Below are positions 37,901 to 49,677 of a stretch of DNA of 64,000 bases, piece by piece; within the stretch, counting starts at the first letter, position 1; every line of letters begins with the position of its first letter. Where the stretch lies: assembly GCF_945859685.1 (NCBI RefSeq), contig NC_079150.1, positions 3,098,831 through 3,162,830 of the forward strand, in the 5' to 3' direction. The notes under the pieces are model-generated. The model worked only from the letters and a program-made list of their open reading frames with translations. It made no database searches and was not told the origin of the DNA. Source of the stretch: Eupeodes corollae. Lineage: Eukaryota > Arthropoda > Insecta > Diptera > Syrphidae. Position numbers and translations under genes: made by a program.

Positions 37901-40900
37901 AACCATTGAACGAACGATTCGTTTCACTTTTGAACATAAAAGTATCAGCTGTTCAGGAAAATGACTTTAAGTCCGAAAAATACAAAAATTGATTTTTACC
38001 GAAAAATAACGGCGCTATTTTTTTTTCTAAAAAAATTCTTTGTCTGATAAGCATATATAATTTTCATTTCTAATTAAAGGAAACACAGTCTTATATCAAT
38101 TCTAAAAAATGTCGGGGCTTATCATTGAATGATAGCTATTATTGGCCCTTTACCTTAAACTTTTCGCCTCATTTTCACCATTGATTTTCATCAGTTAAAT
38201 GCTGTCATCGGAACAGGGGCGTCGAGAGGAATTGCGGGCCCGGGTCGGATTATATGTTACGTTCTAATTTCATTTAGGAATAGTATGAAAGTTTTGTTGG
38301 CAAAATGAACCGAAAAAAAGTGTTAATCATCAAATCAGTCTCACGGGTCTGTATATAATGGAGGATGAAAATAATTCTTCATGGGAGAAGATCAGATTCC
38401 GATTGTTCAATTCAATATCCCCAACGGCATGTTATTAACTGACAATACGGTCGATTAACTATTAAAAAAAAAAAGATCTTTTAAGCCAATAATAATCAGT
38501 GGCCCAGATCGACAAGCTTGTGACTGATAGATTGGTAGATAACATGCAAACAGCATGAATGATTTTAAATTTGTAGGCCCCTAAAATTAAGTGGGAAATT
38601 TACGAAGTCAATTAAGCTTGCAATGCATTGTTTATTATTGTAAAATATACTTGAGAATAGAATAGAATTCATCTTTTGCTTAAAAAAAAATTAAAATGTA
38701 TTTAAAACAAATACTTTACTGATGGATTTTCTTGCTTGCTATAAACGGCATATTAATAGTATTTTCATTTTCTTAAAGGTTCAAAATAATAAGATTTAAT
38801 TTTTAATCTTTTTCCGTTTATATTAAAAAAAAACATTTCTTATAGTTTTAAATTCAGTAATGATAGTTCAAATTAAATGTGTTTTATTCTCTCATTTCGT
38901 AAACACTTGTGAGAGGAAGAAAAGAAATGTCATGGATTTGACTCATAGCTATAAACTGGTCTATAGCAATCTTTATTAATTATATTTATGAGTTTTTCAA
39001 TGTGCTTTGAAAAGGAGCTTATGTTCAATAAAAAATTCCTGACACCTTTTGGTAAAACACCAGGGAGATGTCACCTTTTGAAACTCATTTATTTAAAATG
39101 TTACATTTTTAATTGATTAAAAGTAGATCAAAAGGGCCTGATTCGTTCTTTTTTATTGTTTAGGAAAACCTCATAAGGAAAAACAAACAAATCGCAGAGA
39201 AAAATGACCAGAGTCGGCTTATGTATGTAATTAAAAGAAACTATTAAAGTTACATAAACATGTCTACTTTTGGTATTTAAAACACATTCCTATGTTGATT
39301 TCTTTGGGCAAAATCGAGTATTTATATATGTGATACAATTATTTCCGCTTAATTGATTTAAAAAAAATTAAATAACAAACTAAATTATCGAAATCGAAGT
39401 AAGTTTTTGCAGCTGGGAAGCACTGAAATTGGCAGCACTGATAACTTCATAACACATTAGTAAATGGCTGCGTTCAATCTCAGACGATAGGGTATCCGGA
39501 TACCTTTTTGTTAGTGTTTTACGTGTAAAATAACAGCTTATCAAAAACAGCTGAGATGTCAAAAAAGGAATCCAAAGGTATCCAAGAATTTCTGGGGTAT
39601 GTAGGTATCTGACAGAATAGCTGATTCGACACATGGTTGAATATCAAGAAACTTAAAAATTGATTTTAGCTTTTTGTTGGTAAACCAAAAGATACAAAAT
39701 GTTAGTTGAAGTTGTATTTGAGGATGGTCTGTACATAATAGACGATAGAGAAGCTATTTGCCACCGAATTTTAAATGTTTTATCTTACAACAATTAAGAC
39801 TGCGAAGCTTAAATGTTTTTCTGCTTTTTGTGAACAGCTGAAAATTGTTTTTATTTTTTGACAACTATCTCAATACAGCTATCCAACTCGTTCAACAAGG
39901 TATCTTAAAATCCACCTATCCAAGATACCCTATCCAACACGAGATTGAACGCAGCTAATTTTTGACTGACGTGTCAGTGGCATTAATTTAATTTAAGCTG
40001 ATTTCGCTTAAATGAACAGGTTGGTCAATTACACGGGATTCCGTTTATTAAACCACCCCGATAATTGACCGACAGATCTGACAAAATGGTTTGTGCAATT
40101 AATAGGGGGATACTGTATATGTGCTGTTTTTCTTCTTTTTTAAAACTAATCTGACACTAGTCAACTCGTGTTGTTTTTCCTTGTTGCCAAAGCAATATTT
40201 TGTTGATAAAATAATAAAATTTGTATGGCTCTCTGTTTGAATAGCAAAACTTTACAAAATATATTTAAAATACTTTTATTAATAAACAATATTACAATAA
40301 GTCCGAAAAACTAGCCAATATTCAAAATGTTTTTAAAACAAGGCTGATTAACACTAATGATGAAAATCTCAACATATAACGAGCGAAATTGAATATAAAT
40401 CCGAAAACTTATGAGATGCAAAAATAAATATTAATAATTTTTTGATTAAAACTTCATTGAATTGAGTCTTCTTGACAATGGATAGAATTGTTGATGTTCT
40501 AAGTAAATACGCACTTAATTAATTTGTTGTACATTTTATGATTGCAAATAAAAAAATAAACGGCTGTTAAACAAAATGATAGGAAATTAGAAATTATTTT
40601 ACATCGAGTTTGAAATCATGTGGTTCAATAAATAGCACAACCCTTTCAACCAATTGTTTTTTTTTTATTAAAATTAAACAATGTTCCTAGTCTTCAACAC
40701 TCGTATAATAAATTTCAACATTAAACTTAATTGCTTAGCAACAACGAGATTGATAGTGAATATAAAATTTACACCCCGTTTGTTTTTGTCAATTTTGTTT
40801 CGAGTTCTACTGAAATAGAAAGGTTGGAGAAAGTATATGGTTGATTTTAGCGCAAACATTTTTCGGATCACTTTGTATTCATTTTTTTTATTAATTTAAA

Positions 40901-43900
40901 AAAAGCTTCTAATAATAGGAATAACTAAGTGTACGGATTTCCGTGTACACGAGTGTATTTAAACTATTTTAACACGGGTTCCGTTCTTTTACTCTTATTT
41001 AAATGATCGTTTTTTATTTAAAAAAAACATTAAAAAATGTTTAATAAAAATACAAAAAACGTTTTTTTTTTTTAAACTCATAAAATCCGGATAGGTATTA
41101 AAACGCGAACACGAGTCATAACATAATAAATGAACGTACAGATATTAAATGCGCGGATATTTTTTAAGTTGTCTTATTACACTTTGGCTTTGGTGCATCG
41201 GTGTTTTAAATATACCAAAAGAATTATAAGTTCTAGGATTAACCTTATTGTTCCAACATCACTTATCACTGATAATATTTTGAGAATAAATACCTGAACA
41301 TCGATATCCGTGCAATGTTTGCATTAGCGACTATCTCTTGAATTTTGGTGAGGTAAATCAACCGAATTCAAAATTATGATCAATAAAATAAAAATTATTT
41401 GTATTTGCAAAAGAAAGTAAACAAACAAAACCTTGATGACTTATAACTTATTTTTGTACACAAATCTCAATTGTCTAATGGTTTGAAGAAGCTAAAAATC
41501 ATTTACTTACTTAATCGAATCTAGCGAAAGTGTTACTACATCCTTAATATAATAAACTTGATGTTTGCCTTGATAATCCTCCTCAATAAGAACTCTTTCA
41601 GCTTCAGCTAATGGACACTTCGAATGCGTTGCCAAAAGAAACCAATGACGCCACCAATGTAATATTAATCGCAGCAGTCCAGCTGTGATGCATATACAAA
41701 ACCAACACAGGTATGTTCGACTTTTTGAGCGTCGAAAACCAGTGATTTTCATGACATCGTCTTCATTGGGGTTGAGAAGTCCCTCGCAAGGATTTGTTTC
41801 TAATGGAAAAAAGAAATAAAAATAATCAACATGATAATATGCTCATTCAATAATGTTTCAGGATAAACGGTCATATGTATATAATATTGAGACTTACTCT
41901 TCATAAGGAAGCTTTTTAAGTTCAAAGTAAATTTATCGAGAATTGAGTCTTCATTGACAGCGATAAAAAAACACTTCGAAACGTATTTTACGCGAAACAG
42001 ATAAGCACTAACTTATAATGGGTAATACAAAAATAAAACAAACAGCTCTCAAACACCGCACTACACCACCGTTGCTGTCTAATCAAACACCAACCAGTTT
42101 TCTTTGCGGTCGTAGATATTATAGCAGGTAAACGCTCATATTTAATTCAAAAAATATATTGTAAGCAATCAAGCTAATTTAAAAAAGATAACAACTAAAC
42201 CAAATGATACCTAAGAGCTTAATACAAACGCTCGGCTCTCCGGAATATCAGCACCAGTACCAGTACCAGCAGCAATAACGTAACGCTCGTTCTCGATGTT
42301 ATAATATTGTTTCAAAATTCAAAGCCTACGATAAACGATAAATGAGAAGCGTTTCAACAGTATCAACAATCATGCTAAAGACGAGATTTTCGTACGATCA
42401 CCCAGCACCAGCACCAGCGCTAGCACCGGAGACCTAGATACCGCCATCGCCATCAATATAGACGGACAAACGGGTATGAAAGGGGAAATAAACTTTGAAC
42501 GACCGAATTTAATTACATCCATCATATCATTTTTTTTATAATATAAAAAATGGTCGATATTTGCGATTGTGGTGATCATGATGATGATCATTGTTATCAT
42601 CATTACAGTGGAGCTATTTCGAATAAATTTAATCAAGGAGAAATCAATCAGTAAAATATTGGCTCCACTTAAAGAAGAGAAGACACTCCCTTTCAAATTT
42701 TGATTTTCAAAAAAATGCTTTGGAAATATCGAAAAATATAAATGGCTGATCAGTGATCAGTGACATGACATTGACCCGTCAACTTTTTTCCCACAAAACA
42801 GTGCTTTATTTTGTATGGCTGTTTGGGCGTATAAACTTTTATAATGCTCCTGCAATTGCTCCCTGAAAAATTATGTAATAGAAAAAACTGTATCCCATTT
42901 TTTAAATTATACGTTCTTGGCTTTAGCAAAAAGAGTTTTATTCCATGTTTTAAGATATTGTATTCTACTGTCTTAATGCGATTGGTGTGACGCTGCACGA
43001 CATGCTCTGTAGTATAATATTGTGCCGATCATAAAGTGTTTAAATATCAATAAAAATGTTCTAATGATGAAATATAGTTAAATTTTAACAAGAAATAAAA
43101 TGTTGATGGGGAGCAAATATACGCTAGAGATGAGGGTTCATAAAAAGGATTTTGGCCGCGATGATTGGTTTATTGAAGTTATATGTATGTATATTTTTTC
43201 AAGTATGTACAAACAGTTTCATTTTGGTTTTATTAGTTTTTATTGTGATTTTTAAATTAATTGTAAAATGTGTTTGACCTTTCTCAGCTTTCATTCTTAA
43301 ATTTGATGGATAGGATCTGCAATTTAGGTTTTTCTACTGTGATGAATTGAAACAACGCCATTGTTTTAAAATTAACATGCAAAATGTTGAGTTTCTTCCT
43401 ATTTATTCGTAGGTAGGTACATATACATTTAATAAATAAAATAGTAGAGTACGCAATCATATCAATTTCAAGTACAATTTATAAGTAGAAGATCGTGACA
43501 CTTACAATGTTACAATAATAAAAAAAATGAAACAAAACCACACGTTCCCATTTAAATACATACTTATGAAAAAAATTGCGCTTGAGACAAATTTTGCAAA
43601 ATGAATTGTGAGAATTTATTAAAATTCGTGTGATATTTTTATTATTCATTGTTAGCAGAGTGGCGTAGCCCTAAATTAAAAAATTTTATATATTTGTGAT
43701 TATAAAGGAAAAATAAAAGTGTTCTATCCTGTTTTTTTTTATATGAGTGTAGAATACCAATAATGTGTTACAAGTATTTATAGGGAATGGCTGATAAAGA
43801 CCACCGCCGCACCCCAACGTTTTATGAATATTTTAAATGGAATATTTCTAGAAATATGGAGTACTTAACCATAGAATTTGGTAGCTAAAATTATTAAGTG

Positions 43901-46900
43901 CAGTACAGTGAGAAATTGCGAACAAAACGATTTTCTGTAAATAGATTTTTGTATTTAAAAATCGGTACAACTGAAAGAAGATCTGTCAAAGTAATAATAA
44001 AAAAACTCACAAATAGAAGAAAGTTTTGTAAAAATCAAAAGTTAAAATTAACTTAGCAAAAAAACTAACTAAAACTAATCAAATGGACAATTTTCAAGAA
44101 GAAATGGCAAAAAAACATCTAGAAATTGCGATTCTATAAAAAAAAGTACATTTACAAATTGCTTCAAGGGGGGTTTGTTCTTAGACTACTACATAAACAT
44201 GTGGTGTTGAGCTTAAAACTCGCCTAAATTCTTTATACACCTGAATTGAGTTGAAATGAGCTTGATTCGCATCGATTCCGGTCGGGGACCGAAGTCGAGT
44301 CAAAAATTTGCGAAGAAAACCCTGTGGGGAGAAGTTGGTTTTACAGATAATGCGTCATGGCATGTCTATTTGCATAGTTTTGTTTTAATCAAATTACATG
44401 CACTTCACACATCGGAAATTTCGAAACACATTTGCAAAAAGATTTATTTAATTTAAACTGAGATAAGCCTTTGGTGGAAACAAAGCAAAACTTAATTATC
44501 TTTTCTATTGTTTTCTCTTGCAAAATAAGTCCAGTTATTGTCCATTTTCATTAACAAAACTAAATAATATCAACATTAACAGATTGATTTTTTTCCCCAA
44601 TGGAAAATACATACATAATTCCAAATACACAACTACTCAACGAACACAGCCATCGAGATACAAATGCAATATCAATCGTACCAACATTTGAGAACGAAAT
44701 CACATAAGATCCATTCGAGACTCGTATACATGTCAAAAACCCATCCATAGTAAGATTCTACTCTAACTTTTATCGGATAGATTTTCCAACAAAACACGGG
44801 TATTATTAATTTTATGTGGAACAGATTCTTTTGTTATAAGAATGAAGATTCTTACTCCAAGTTTAGAATTCTTGACTCAATGATAAAAACCTGTCTTTGC
44901 TCCGCAAATCAGTTCTATGTGTACAGAATTGGTGAATAATTTGAAGGAGTGCAACGCTTCTCTTTTAAATGTTTATTTAAGCTGCTTTTTACAACACCTG
45001 TATGCATGTACAATCAGATATACTCACAAATTTGCAAAAGCAAATAAAGATGATACATGTCTTAAGATTAAGGCTATATCCCTTTCGGAAATGGATCGAT
45101 AACGCGGGCATTTAGGAAGTGGATTTCAGTCTATCTAATCAGCAGAGTTAATGCTCGCTTGAAGCATTTCACAACTGCATTGCAAAAGGTAGATGACCAT
45201 TTTTATCAACGATGCATTCATGCGTAAAATCCTATTCAAGTTGAGTATGAGTTAAAATCTAAGGACTTAAGTCTTAAAACCTTAGGACTTAGCTTTAAAC
45301 CACATTGGCTAAAAATATGAAAATAAACACATCTACCAATTCTTAGGTGTATTTCGGATTTTGCAAAAACTTAAAGGCTTTACTTTCAAAAGAGTATTTT
45401 AACGTTTTCTGAAAACAAGGATATTTTAAATTGTAATGATGAGTTTTCGAAGAAGTTTTAATTCTACTCCGCTTTTTATTCCTCAATACTGCCAAGATCA
45501 GAATTTAATAAGCTTATCATACGTTGACGTTAGTAGTCCACCCGAAGAACTCATGGCCCAACTATAATAGATTTAACCGAAAGTATGCTAATGTCAAAAC
45601 CGAATGTAAAGTTATCAGAAGATATCGTTAAAACAAAAAGTAACAATAATGGATTAAAGTAACTTAAGCAAGTTTGACATTTGCCTTAAGATGTGAATTT
45701 TAAAAACGAATATGATAAGCTGAGGGTACTGTTGTCAGTGAAATAGTTTAGTGGATTATAAGTTTCAGATAAAATAAAAATAAGGAAGAGTATTGCAGAA
45801 AAATTCGAGCCCTGGGATACATCAGTATAATTGTATTTTGTGGGTATCTGATTTGAACCTGTCCACCAACGTAATTTCTAATACAATAAAGAAGATATTC
45901 ATCGAAACCAAATACATGCAATTCGATAAGAGAGCTTAATGTCAAACTCTTTCATACACCTTGCCAAAAATATTAAGTGCAAAACGATATACAAATTTGA
46001 CCCACTGCTCGGTGGATAAACCATAAGGCCAACAGTGGACTCGATATTTAATATATTTGATGTTTTATGTAAAAGGAATAAGTAATATTTCTTTCAAATA
46101 CAAGTCGAGATGGAATTGTAGCTTGTCTGAGTAGTGCTTCAAGTTATATGCCAGCGAATTGAAGTTCCGAGTTTAAAGTTTATGGCACTTGAAAAAACTG
46201 CCTGGTCCCATATTCTGTCTGAAACTGCACAGTTTCTCGACAGCTTGAAAAGTAGAAAAAAAAAAACAAATTTAAATAGCTGTTCAAAAAAAGTGTGATG
46301 GTTATTTTTCAAGGAATATTTCGTTTCTGATTAGCTTTTTACAAATGATAACATTTTCTCAGTATCTCTTTTTTCTTTCAAGAAAACTTCTTATGATGAA
46401 AAAGCTTAAGATTTTCTATAATACCTATTAGCAAAAAATAATGATTGGTACTTTTATTTTGATATGTGTATTATTTGAATTACTTGAAAATGTCACCAAA
46501 GTAATCATTTTTTGTAAATTCTTATTGTTAAATTAAATGTATGATTATCATCCTAGCAGATTCCATCCCATAGTTTTTGCGTCTCCAATTATAAGGAAAG
46601 GTTTGGCATGATAGATGTATGCCAATGCCAAGAAACTGAATGTATGAAAGAAAAGACTTCATATAAATTGCAAACATAAAGTATCTGATTGGCCAGCTCC
46701 AATTAAGGCAACGATTTTGGAAAGTTGACTGGAAAGTTAGTCAAGAAAAATCTCCCTAAATATGAAGTCAAGTAAACTCATGCCACAATGACAATTGATG
46801 ATGTTTTTTAATTCAACTGAGAGCTGAACTTTATTACTATTTTTTTAATTTTATTTTCTGCACAATTCCATTTAAATTTTTGTGTAAAAGGGTTCCTTGT

Positions 46901-48465
46901 CAAATTAGAAGAGAAATAAGTAATATTTGTCTACAATACAAAATACAAATCGTGATGGATTTGAGGCTTGCCTGAGGAGTATTTTATAGACAATAATGTT
47001 TTTGATAGTTTTGTACAATGAACTTAATGTAAGGGCTAGTGAAGTAAAGTTCAAAGTTTGAAGATTATGGCAGTTGAAAAACTAACTAGTTGCCATGGTC
47101 AAAATGTGCGTTCAGAGAATGCAGTTGACTGCAAATGAAGTCCCTAATGTTGCCTGAACCTGCCCATTTTTTGGCAGCTGGCGAAAACTTGCCTTACTTT
47201 CAAGTCTCTTATAATGCCTGAACCTGGCGACAATCCTTCAAAATCATTTCAGCTGCTGTAAATTATATGGCAAACACATATTTGGAAAAACACCCAGTAG
47301 GAAACTTCGTTTTCGGCATTACAAAACTTTAGTTGATCGGAGTTGATAGTGAGCAATGGAAGGTAAGTCTTAAAGTGAGGTGAATATATTTCCATGATTA
47401 AGCTGTGCTCTTTACGTGTAGATACCTGCAAACTATAAATAAGTACTATATTAATGTTCATATGCTCTCCGTATTCGAAAAGCTTATCTTTCGTTTTTTT
47501 TAGAGGCTTGTTTAGAAAGCTAAGCTCAAATAAGTACCCGTGGAATAATGGTTCGTGCGTAAGACTGTCGTGCCAGAGGTCTTGGGTTCGATCCCTGCCT
47601 ATGCTATTTAAGGTTTTCTTCACGGGTACTGCCTCTTGCGAGGAATTGAAAAATTCTCCAACAGTAATTCTTGTCATGAAAAGTGCTTTCTCAAATTAGC
47701 CGTTCGGATTTGGCTTAAAACTGTAGGTCCCCTTGATCCCTGACAACAGTACTCACACACAGGAATGGTTGAGAGTTGTAAGTTACTAGGCCCTAGTTGC
47801 ACCACCCAATTTATTTATTTATTTAAGCTCGGAGTTCAAAGAAACTTACTTTTTCAAGAGGCCTTAGACATTTGCCCAAGGGAGTTTTCAAATCAAGGGC
47901 TACCAAACAAGTATTTTTATTGTTATATGTCATTTTTAAACAAAATGAGGTCAAATGTAAACAAGACAACACTTTTCATTCATTAATAAAGTGTGTTCTT
48001 TCTTATGATATGTTATTCTGTCCTGTTAAGACCACTCTAAAATATACTCATGCTTCGCTTAGGCCGTAATTGCAATACCAAAAAAAACTAACCTTTTTCC
48101 AACAATTGCGAATCTTGTGATGTCCGATCGATAATTTCTTCCAACATAGTTTCATCATCAAATGAATCCAATTTTGGCGATTTAGTACAGCTATTTTTAT
48201 CATTATTATCATCATGTTGTGTAATGACATTTAAAGAGTTATAAAAATCCTTTTCCATAGAATGTGAACCTTCTTGCTGATATTCATTTTGTGCATGTTG
48301 GTGATTATTTTCAAGCTGCCGATGATACTGTTTCAGGTGATTGTTTGCAGGTGCACTAACAGCATTATTGTTTTTTGGCCACCATTTATGCTGATTTTGA
48401 AAATTATTCTTTGTTGGAGTTGCATACTCATATTCAGCTACTGCTTCTTCACTAGTCCGATCCAT
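31943..48465 (-). CDS. anne: P5B-type ATPase, ATP13A2/3 family (anne/CG32000 orthologue), 9 coding exons
   Basis: A P-type ATPase of late endosome/lysosome membranes; the human relatives export polyamines from lysosomes. Minus-strand exons are 48465-48093, 41799-41511, 36582-36473, 36376-36015, 35946-35748, 35669-35365, 35292-35092, 35006-34718 and 34572-31943, all GT-AG with matching phase, giving 1585 aa. Residues 1-125 are Gln/Asn-rich and probably disordered; the first membrane segment is in exon 2 (LCWFCICITAGLLRLILHW). The P5B signature PPALP is at 569-573, the phosphorylated aspartate is D612 in DKTGT (split by an intron after DK), and the actuator-loop equivalent LTGES spans the exon 5/6 junction. 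GDGANDC lies near 1041-1050. Membrane helices follow, then a long low-complexity tail from about 1350. The first-exon link is inferred from phase only; an alternative short first exon is at 41898-41904. Confidence 0.88.
32142..32175. repeat. GAATTC-type tandem repeat within the ATPase tail
   Basis: Several overlapping GAATTCGAA units occur here. On the minus coding strand they encode alternating Asn-Ser (NSNSNSCSNSN) in the disordered C-terminal tail. Length is likely to vary between individuals. Confidence 0.7.
36902..37322. mobile_element. MITE family A, copy in the ATPase intron
   Basis: Left end 'aagcactattcacataagc' and right end 'gcgctcatgtgaataattcc', with internal words matching 13828-14282 ('ggataatgtggaacacgaat', 'cgcgacgaataaatttgtt'). 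It is about 35 bp shorter than the full copy. It lies in the intron between coding exons 2 and 3 of the ATPase gene. Confidence 0.75.
37322..37700. mobile_element. MITE family B, copy directly next to MITE A
   Basis: Begins 'ttatagctatcatta' and ends near 'ggcccttaa', with the central words 'cagctgatagttttatg' and 'ttcaaaagtgatataaatcg' shared with the other B copies. The left end abuts the MITE-A right end with no gap. Confidence 0.55.
37862..38150. mobile_element. MITE family B, best-preserved copy (289 bp)
   Basis: Terminal inverted repeats: AAGGGCTCAGTTATAGCTAT at the left, and at the right the complement of AAGGGCCAATAATAGCTAT. The interior is in the opposite orientation to the copy at 37322-37700, so the two form a divergent pair. 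No coding capacity. Confidence 0.7.
38151..39467. other. Intronic DNA of the ATPase gene, nothing recognised
   Basis: No supported element. A short stretch near 38216-38245 is GC-rich relative to the surroundings (gcgggcccgggtcgg), which may be the edge of an old repeat. Confidence 0.35.
39468..39955. mobile_element. MITE family D, single 488-bp copy
   Basis: The ends are inverted repeats: GCTGCGTTCAATCTC then 'gatagggtatcc' at the left, mirrored at the right by 'ggataccctatc'-like sequence and GAGATTGAACGCAGC. Roughly 35 bp are mirrored, imperfectly. Inside are two 'aacagctga' words. No transposase. It lies in the ATPase intron. I could not confirm a target duplication. Confidence 0.75.
39956..41510. 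other. Intronic DNA of the ATPase gene, nothing recognised
   Basis: AT-rich, with no repeat or frame I can support. Confidence 0.4.
41898..41904 (-). CDS. Possible alternative 7-nt coding first exon of the ATPase gene
   Basis: Minus-strand ATGAAGA is followed directly by a strong donor GTAAGT at 41897-41892. It leaves one base over, exactly the phase needed by the acceptor at 41799, and would give a start MKKTNPCEGLL. It lies just upstream of exon 2, which would let a second promoter near 42 kb make a form lacking the Gln/Asn-rich leader. The phase match has a one-in-three chance of occurring randomly. Confidence 0.35.
41905..45699. other. First intron of the ATPase gene, 3' part
   Basis: Contains a short degenerate CAGCAC/CAGTACCAG repeat at 42250-42275 and 42399-42430. 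Otherwise AT-rich, with no supported gene. Confidence 0.4.
45700..46060 (-). mobile_element. Decayed LINE fragment related to 2745-3505
   Basis: On the minus strand 45716-45742 reads FTDNSTLS, a mutated version of the FADDSTLS box at 3176-3202, within DNA similar to that fragment ('aagctgagggtact' followed by 'cgataagaga'). Inactive. Confidence 0.6.
46075..46255. mobile_element. MITE family C, partial copy
   Basis: Shares 'ataagtaatatt', 'gtagcttg..tgagtag' and 'tatggca.ttgaaaaac' words in order with 46916-47085. Ends are not defined. Confidence 0.4.
46677..47232. mobile_element. MITE family C, copy 2
   Basis: Right end 'cttgccttactttcaagtc' and 'cctgaacctggcgac' is the complement of the left end of the copy at 30195. 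The interior matches that copy for several hundred bases. It lies within the first intron of the ATPase gene. Confidence 0.6.
47532..47824 (+). mobile_element. tRNA-derived SINE, copy 3 (best preserved)
   Basis: A-box-like TGGTTCGTGCGTAAG from 47549 and B box GGTTCGATCCC at 47585-47595 form an internal RNA polymerase III promoter. A family-specific body follows, ending in 'ccacccaattta' and a TTTA tail. It lies in the first intron of the ATPase gene, antisense to it. Long frames crossing this element on either strand are chance. Confidence 0.8.
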
Positions 48466-49428
48466 GATAAACGATCGGCGATCACAAGAGGGCGAGATAT
48501 TTAAATAAAATATGTCCAGTAAAAACTGTGTGTGGTTGCAAGATGTGGTGCGTTAAATGTCTCTAAATTAAATTTATAGTTTAGTTTGAATGTTTACAAT
48601 ACAATAAAAGTGCAATGTGCAATGGTTTGCATTTAATCCAAAAACAAGACCCGCCCGTCCAGGCGAAAATATTGTTTAGTTGTTGTGTGTTTTGATTCCT
48701 TCGAGTAAATGGTTTTAATTAGGAAAATGCATTACAATTTTGTTTTTGTTTCGCGCCACCGCAATAATTTAAAATTTTTTAGATTGTTTTATTATAAATC
48801 GAATGCAGATACAAGTGATAAATATATAATAATTATTTAACACATTTGACATTTGTTTGAAATGCTGTATCAAATTTGATATTTTTATAGGCAGGCATTA
48901 CATATTACTAATAATTGAATTTTTAATAAGATATTATTTATGTATAAATATGTAAATGAGGTTAAGATTATTATTTAATCTAACGATTAGATGTCAGCTT
49001 AGAGTATCATATTTTGATCCTTGAGCTTCAACCATTATACGAACAATTAAATTGACAACCATTATAATATTTTCTTTTAAGTGGGTAGGTAGGTATATAT
49101 TTTTCCTTTTTTAATGTGTAAAAGTGTTGTAATTACACTTTAATGCTTAGACAATTCAAAAATTATTGGCAGTTCGTTGAGTTCTATTTCAATCTTCTCC
49201 CTTTGCTGAATAAACTTGAAAGTCTATTCTCTGTTGTATTTTTATTAGGTAGGTACCTAGCATTAAATGTTGGTCCAATTTTTGTCGGCACTTTATATAT
49301 TATATCCTTTTGTTTGTTTTATTTATTTATTAATTTGTTTTTAATACTTTTTTATTTCGTTGTTTTTCTCTAAAAACAAAAAAGCTTCTTTCGGTAACTC
49401 TATACGACGAAAACTTGAATCTCAATCA
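48466..49428. other. 5' flank of the ATPase gene
   Basis: Contains the probable leader of the first coding exon. I could not place a promoter with confidence. Confidence 0.4.
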
Positions 49429-49677
49429 TCACCCAGCGAATGTAGCTTCGTTTGCCACATCGCTTACTAAGACACTGTCCTGCTGCTTATAGGTTTTTTG
49501 ACAATCGTTTGCCTCTGCTGATCCAACTGCTCCTCCCCCTCCGCTGCCTTTTTCAAAAATGAACTGCTCGATATATTCTTTTTGAATAAGAATTTGAAGC
49601 AATTCAACTGACGAGAATCTACCTCGGACAAGATAAAGTTTATTAAGACAGTTATTAATGACGTTTCCTGAAATCAT
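49429..49677 (-). CDS. Possible small gene or upstream alternative exon (82 codons)
   Basis: An open frame of 82 residues with mixed, protein-like composition (helical start, a SGGGGAVGS linker, then a polar tail), unlike the T-rich frames around it. It has the same strand as the ATPase gene and lies about 1 kb upstream of its first exon. A donor-like GTGATG occurs at the end of the frame, but its phase does not fit ATPase exon 2 directly. No domain recognised. It may be a separate short protein, an upstream exon, or chance. Confidence 0.3.
   Translation of the reverse strand: MISGNVINNCLNKLYLVRGRFSSVELLQILIQKEYIEQFIFEKGSGGGGAVGSAEANDCQKTYKQQDSVLVSDVANEATFAG

Noticed and set aside
42370..42696. 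108-codon minus-strand frame in the first ATPase intron
   Set aside because: Low-complexity Met/Ile-rich stretch from ATGATG-type repeats; no splice junction gives a sensible product.
44256..44456. 66-codon plus-strand frame with somewhat higher GC at its start
   Set aside because: No recognised domain or splice partner; may be a small relic of a repeat, but I cannot support it.
47585..47595. B-box match suggesting a tRNA gene
   Set aside because: No cloverleaf or acceptor stem could be formed, and the sequence is repeated in two other copies with a shared body, so it is a SINE head.
47249..47677. 142-codon minus-strand frame
   Set aside because: Half of it lies on the antisense strand of the SINE copy at 47532-47824, and the rest shows no protein signature.
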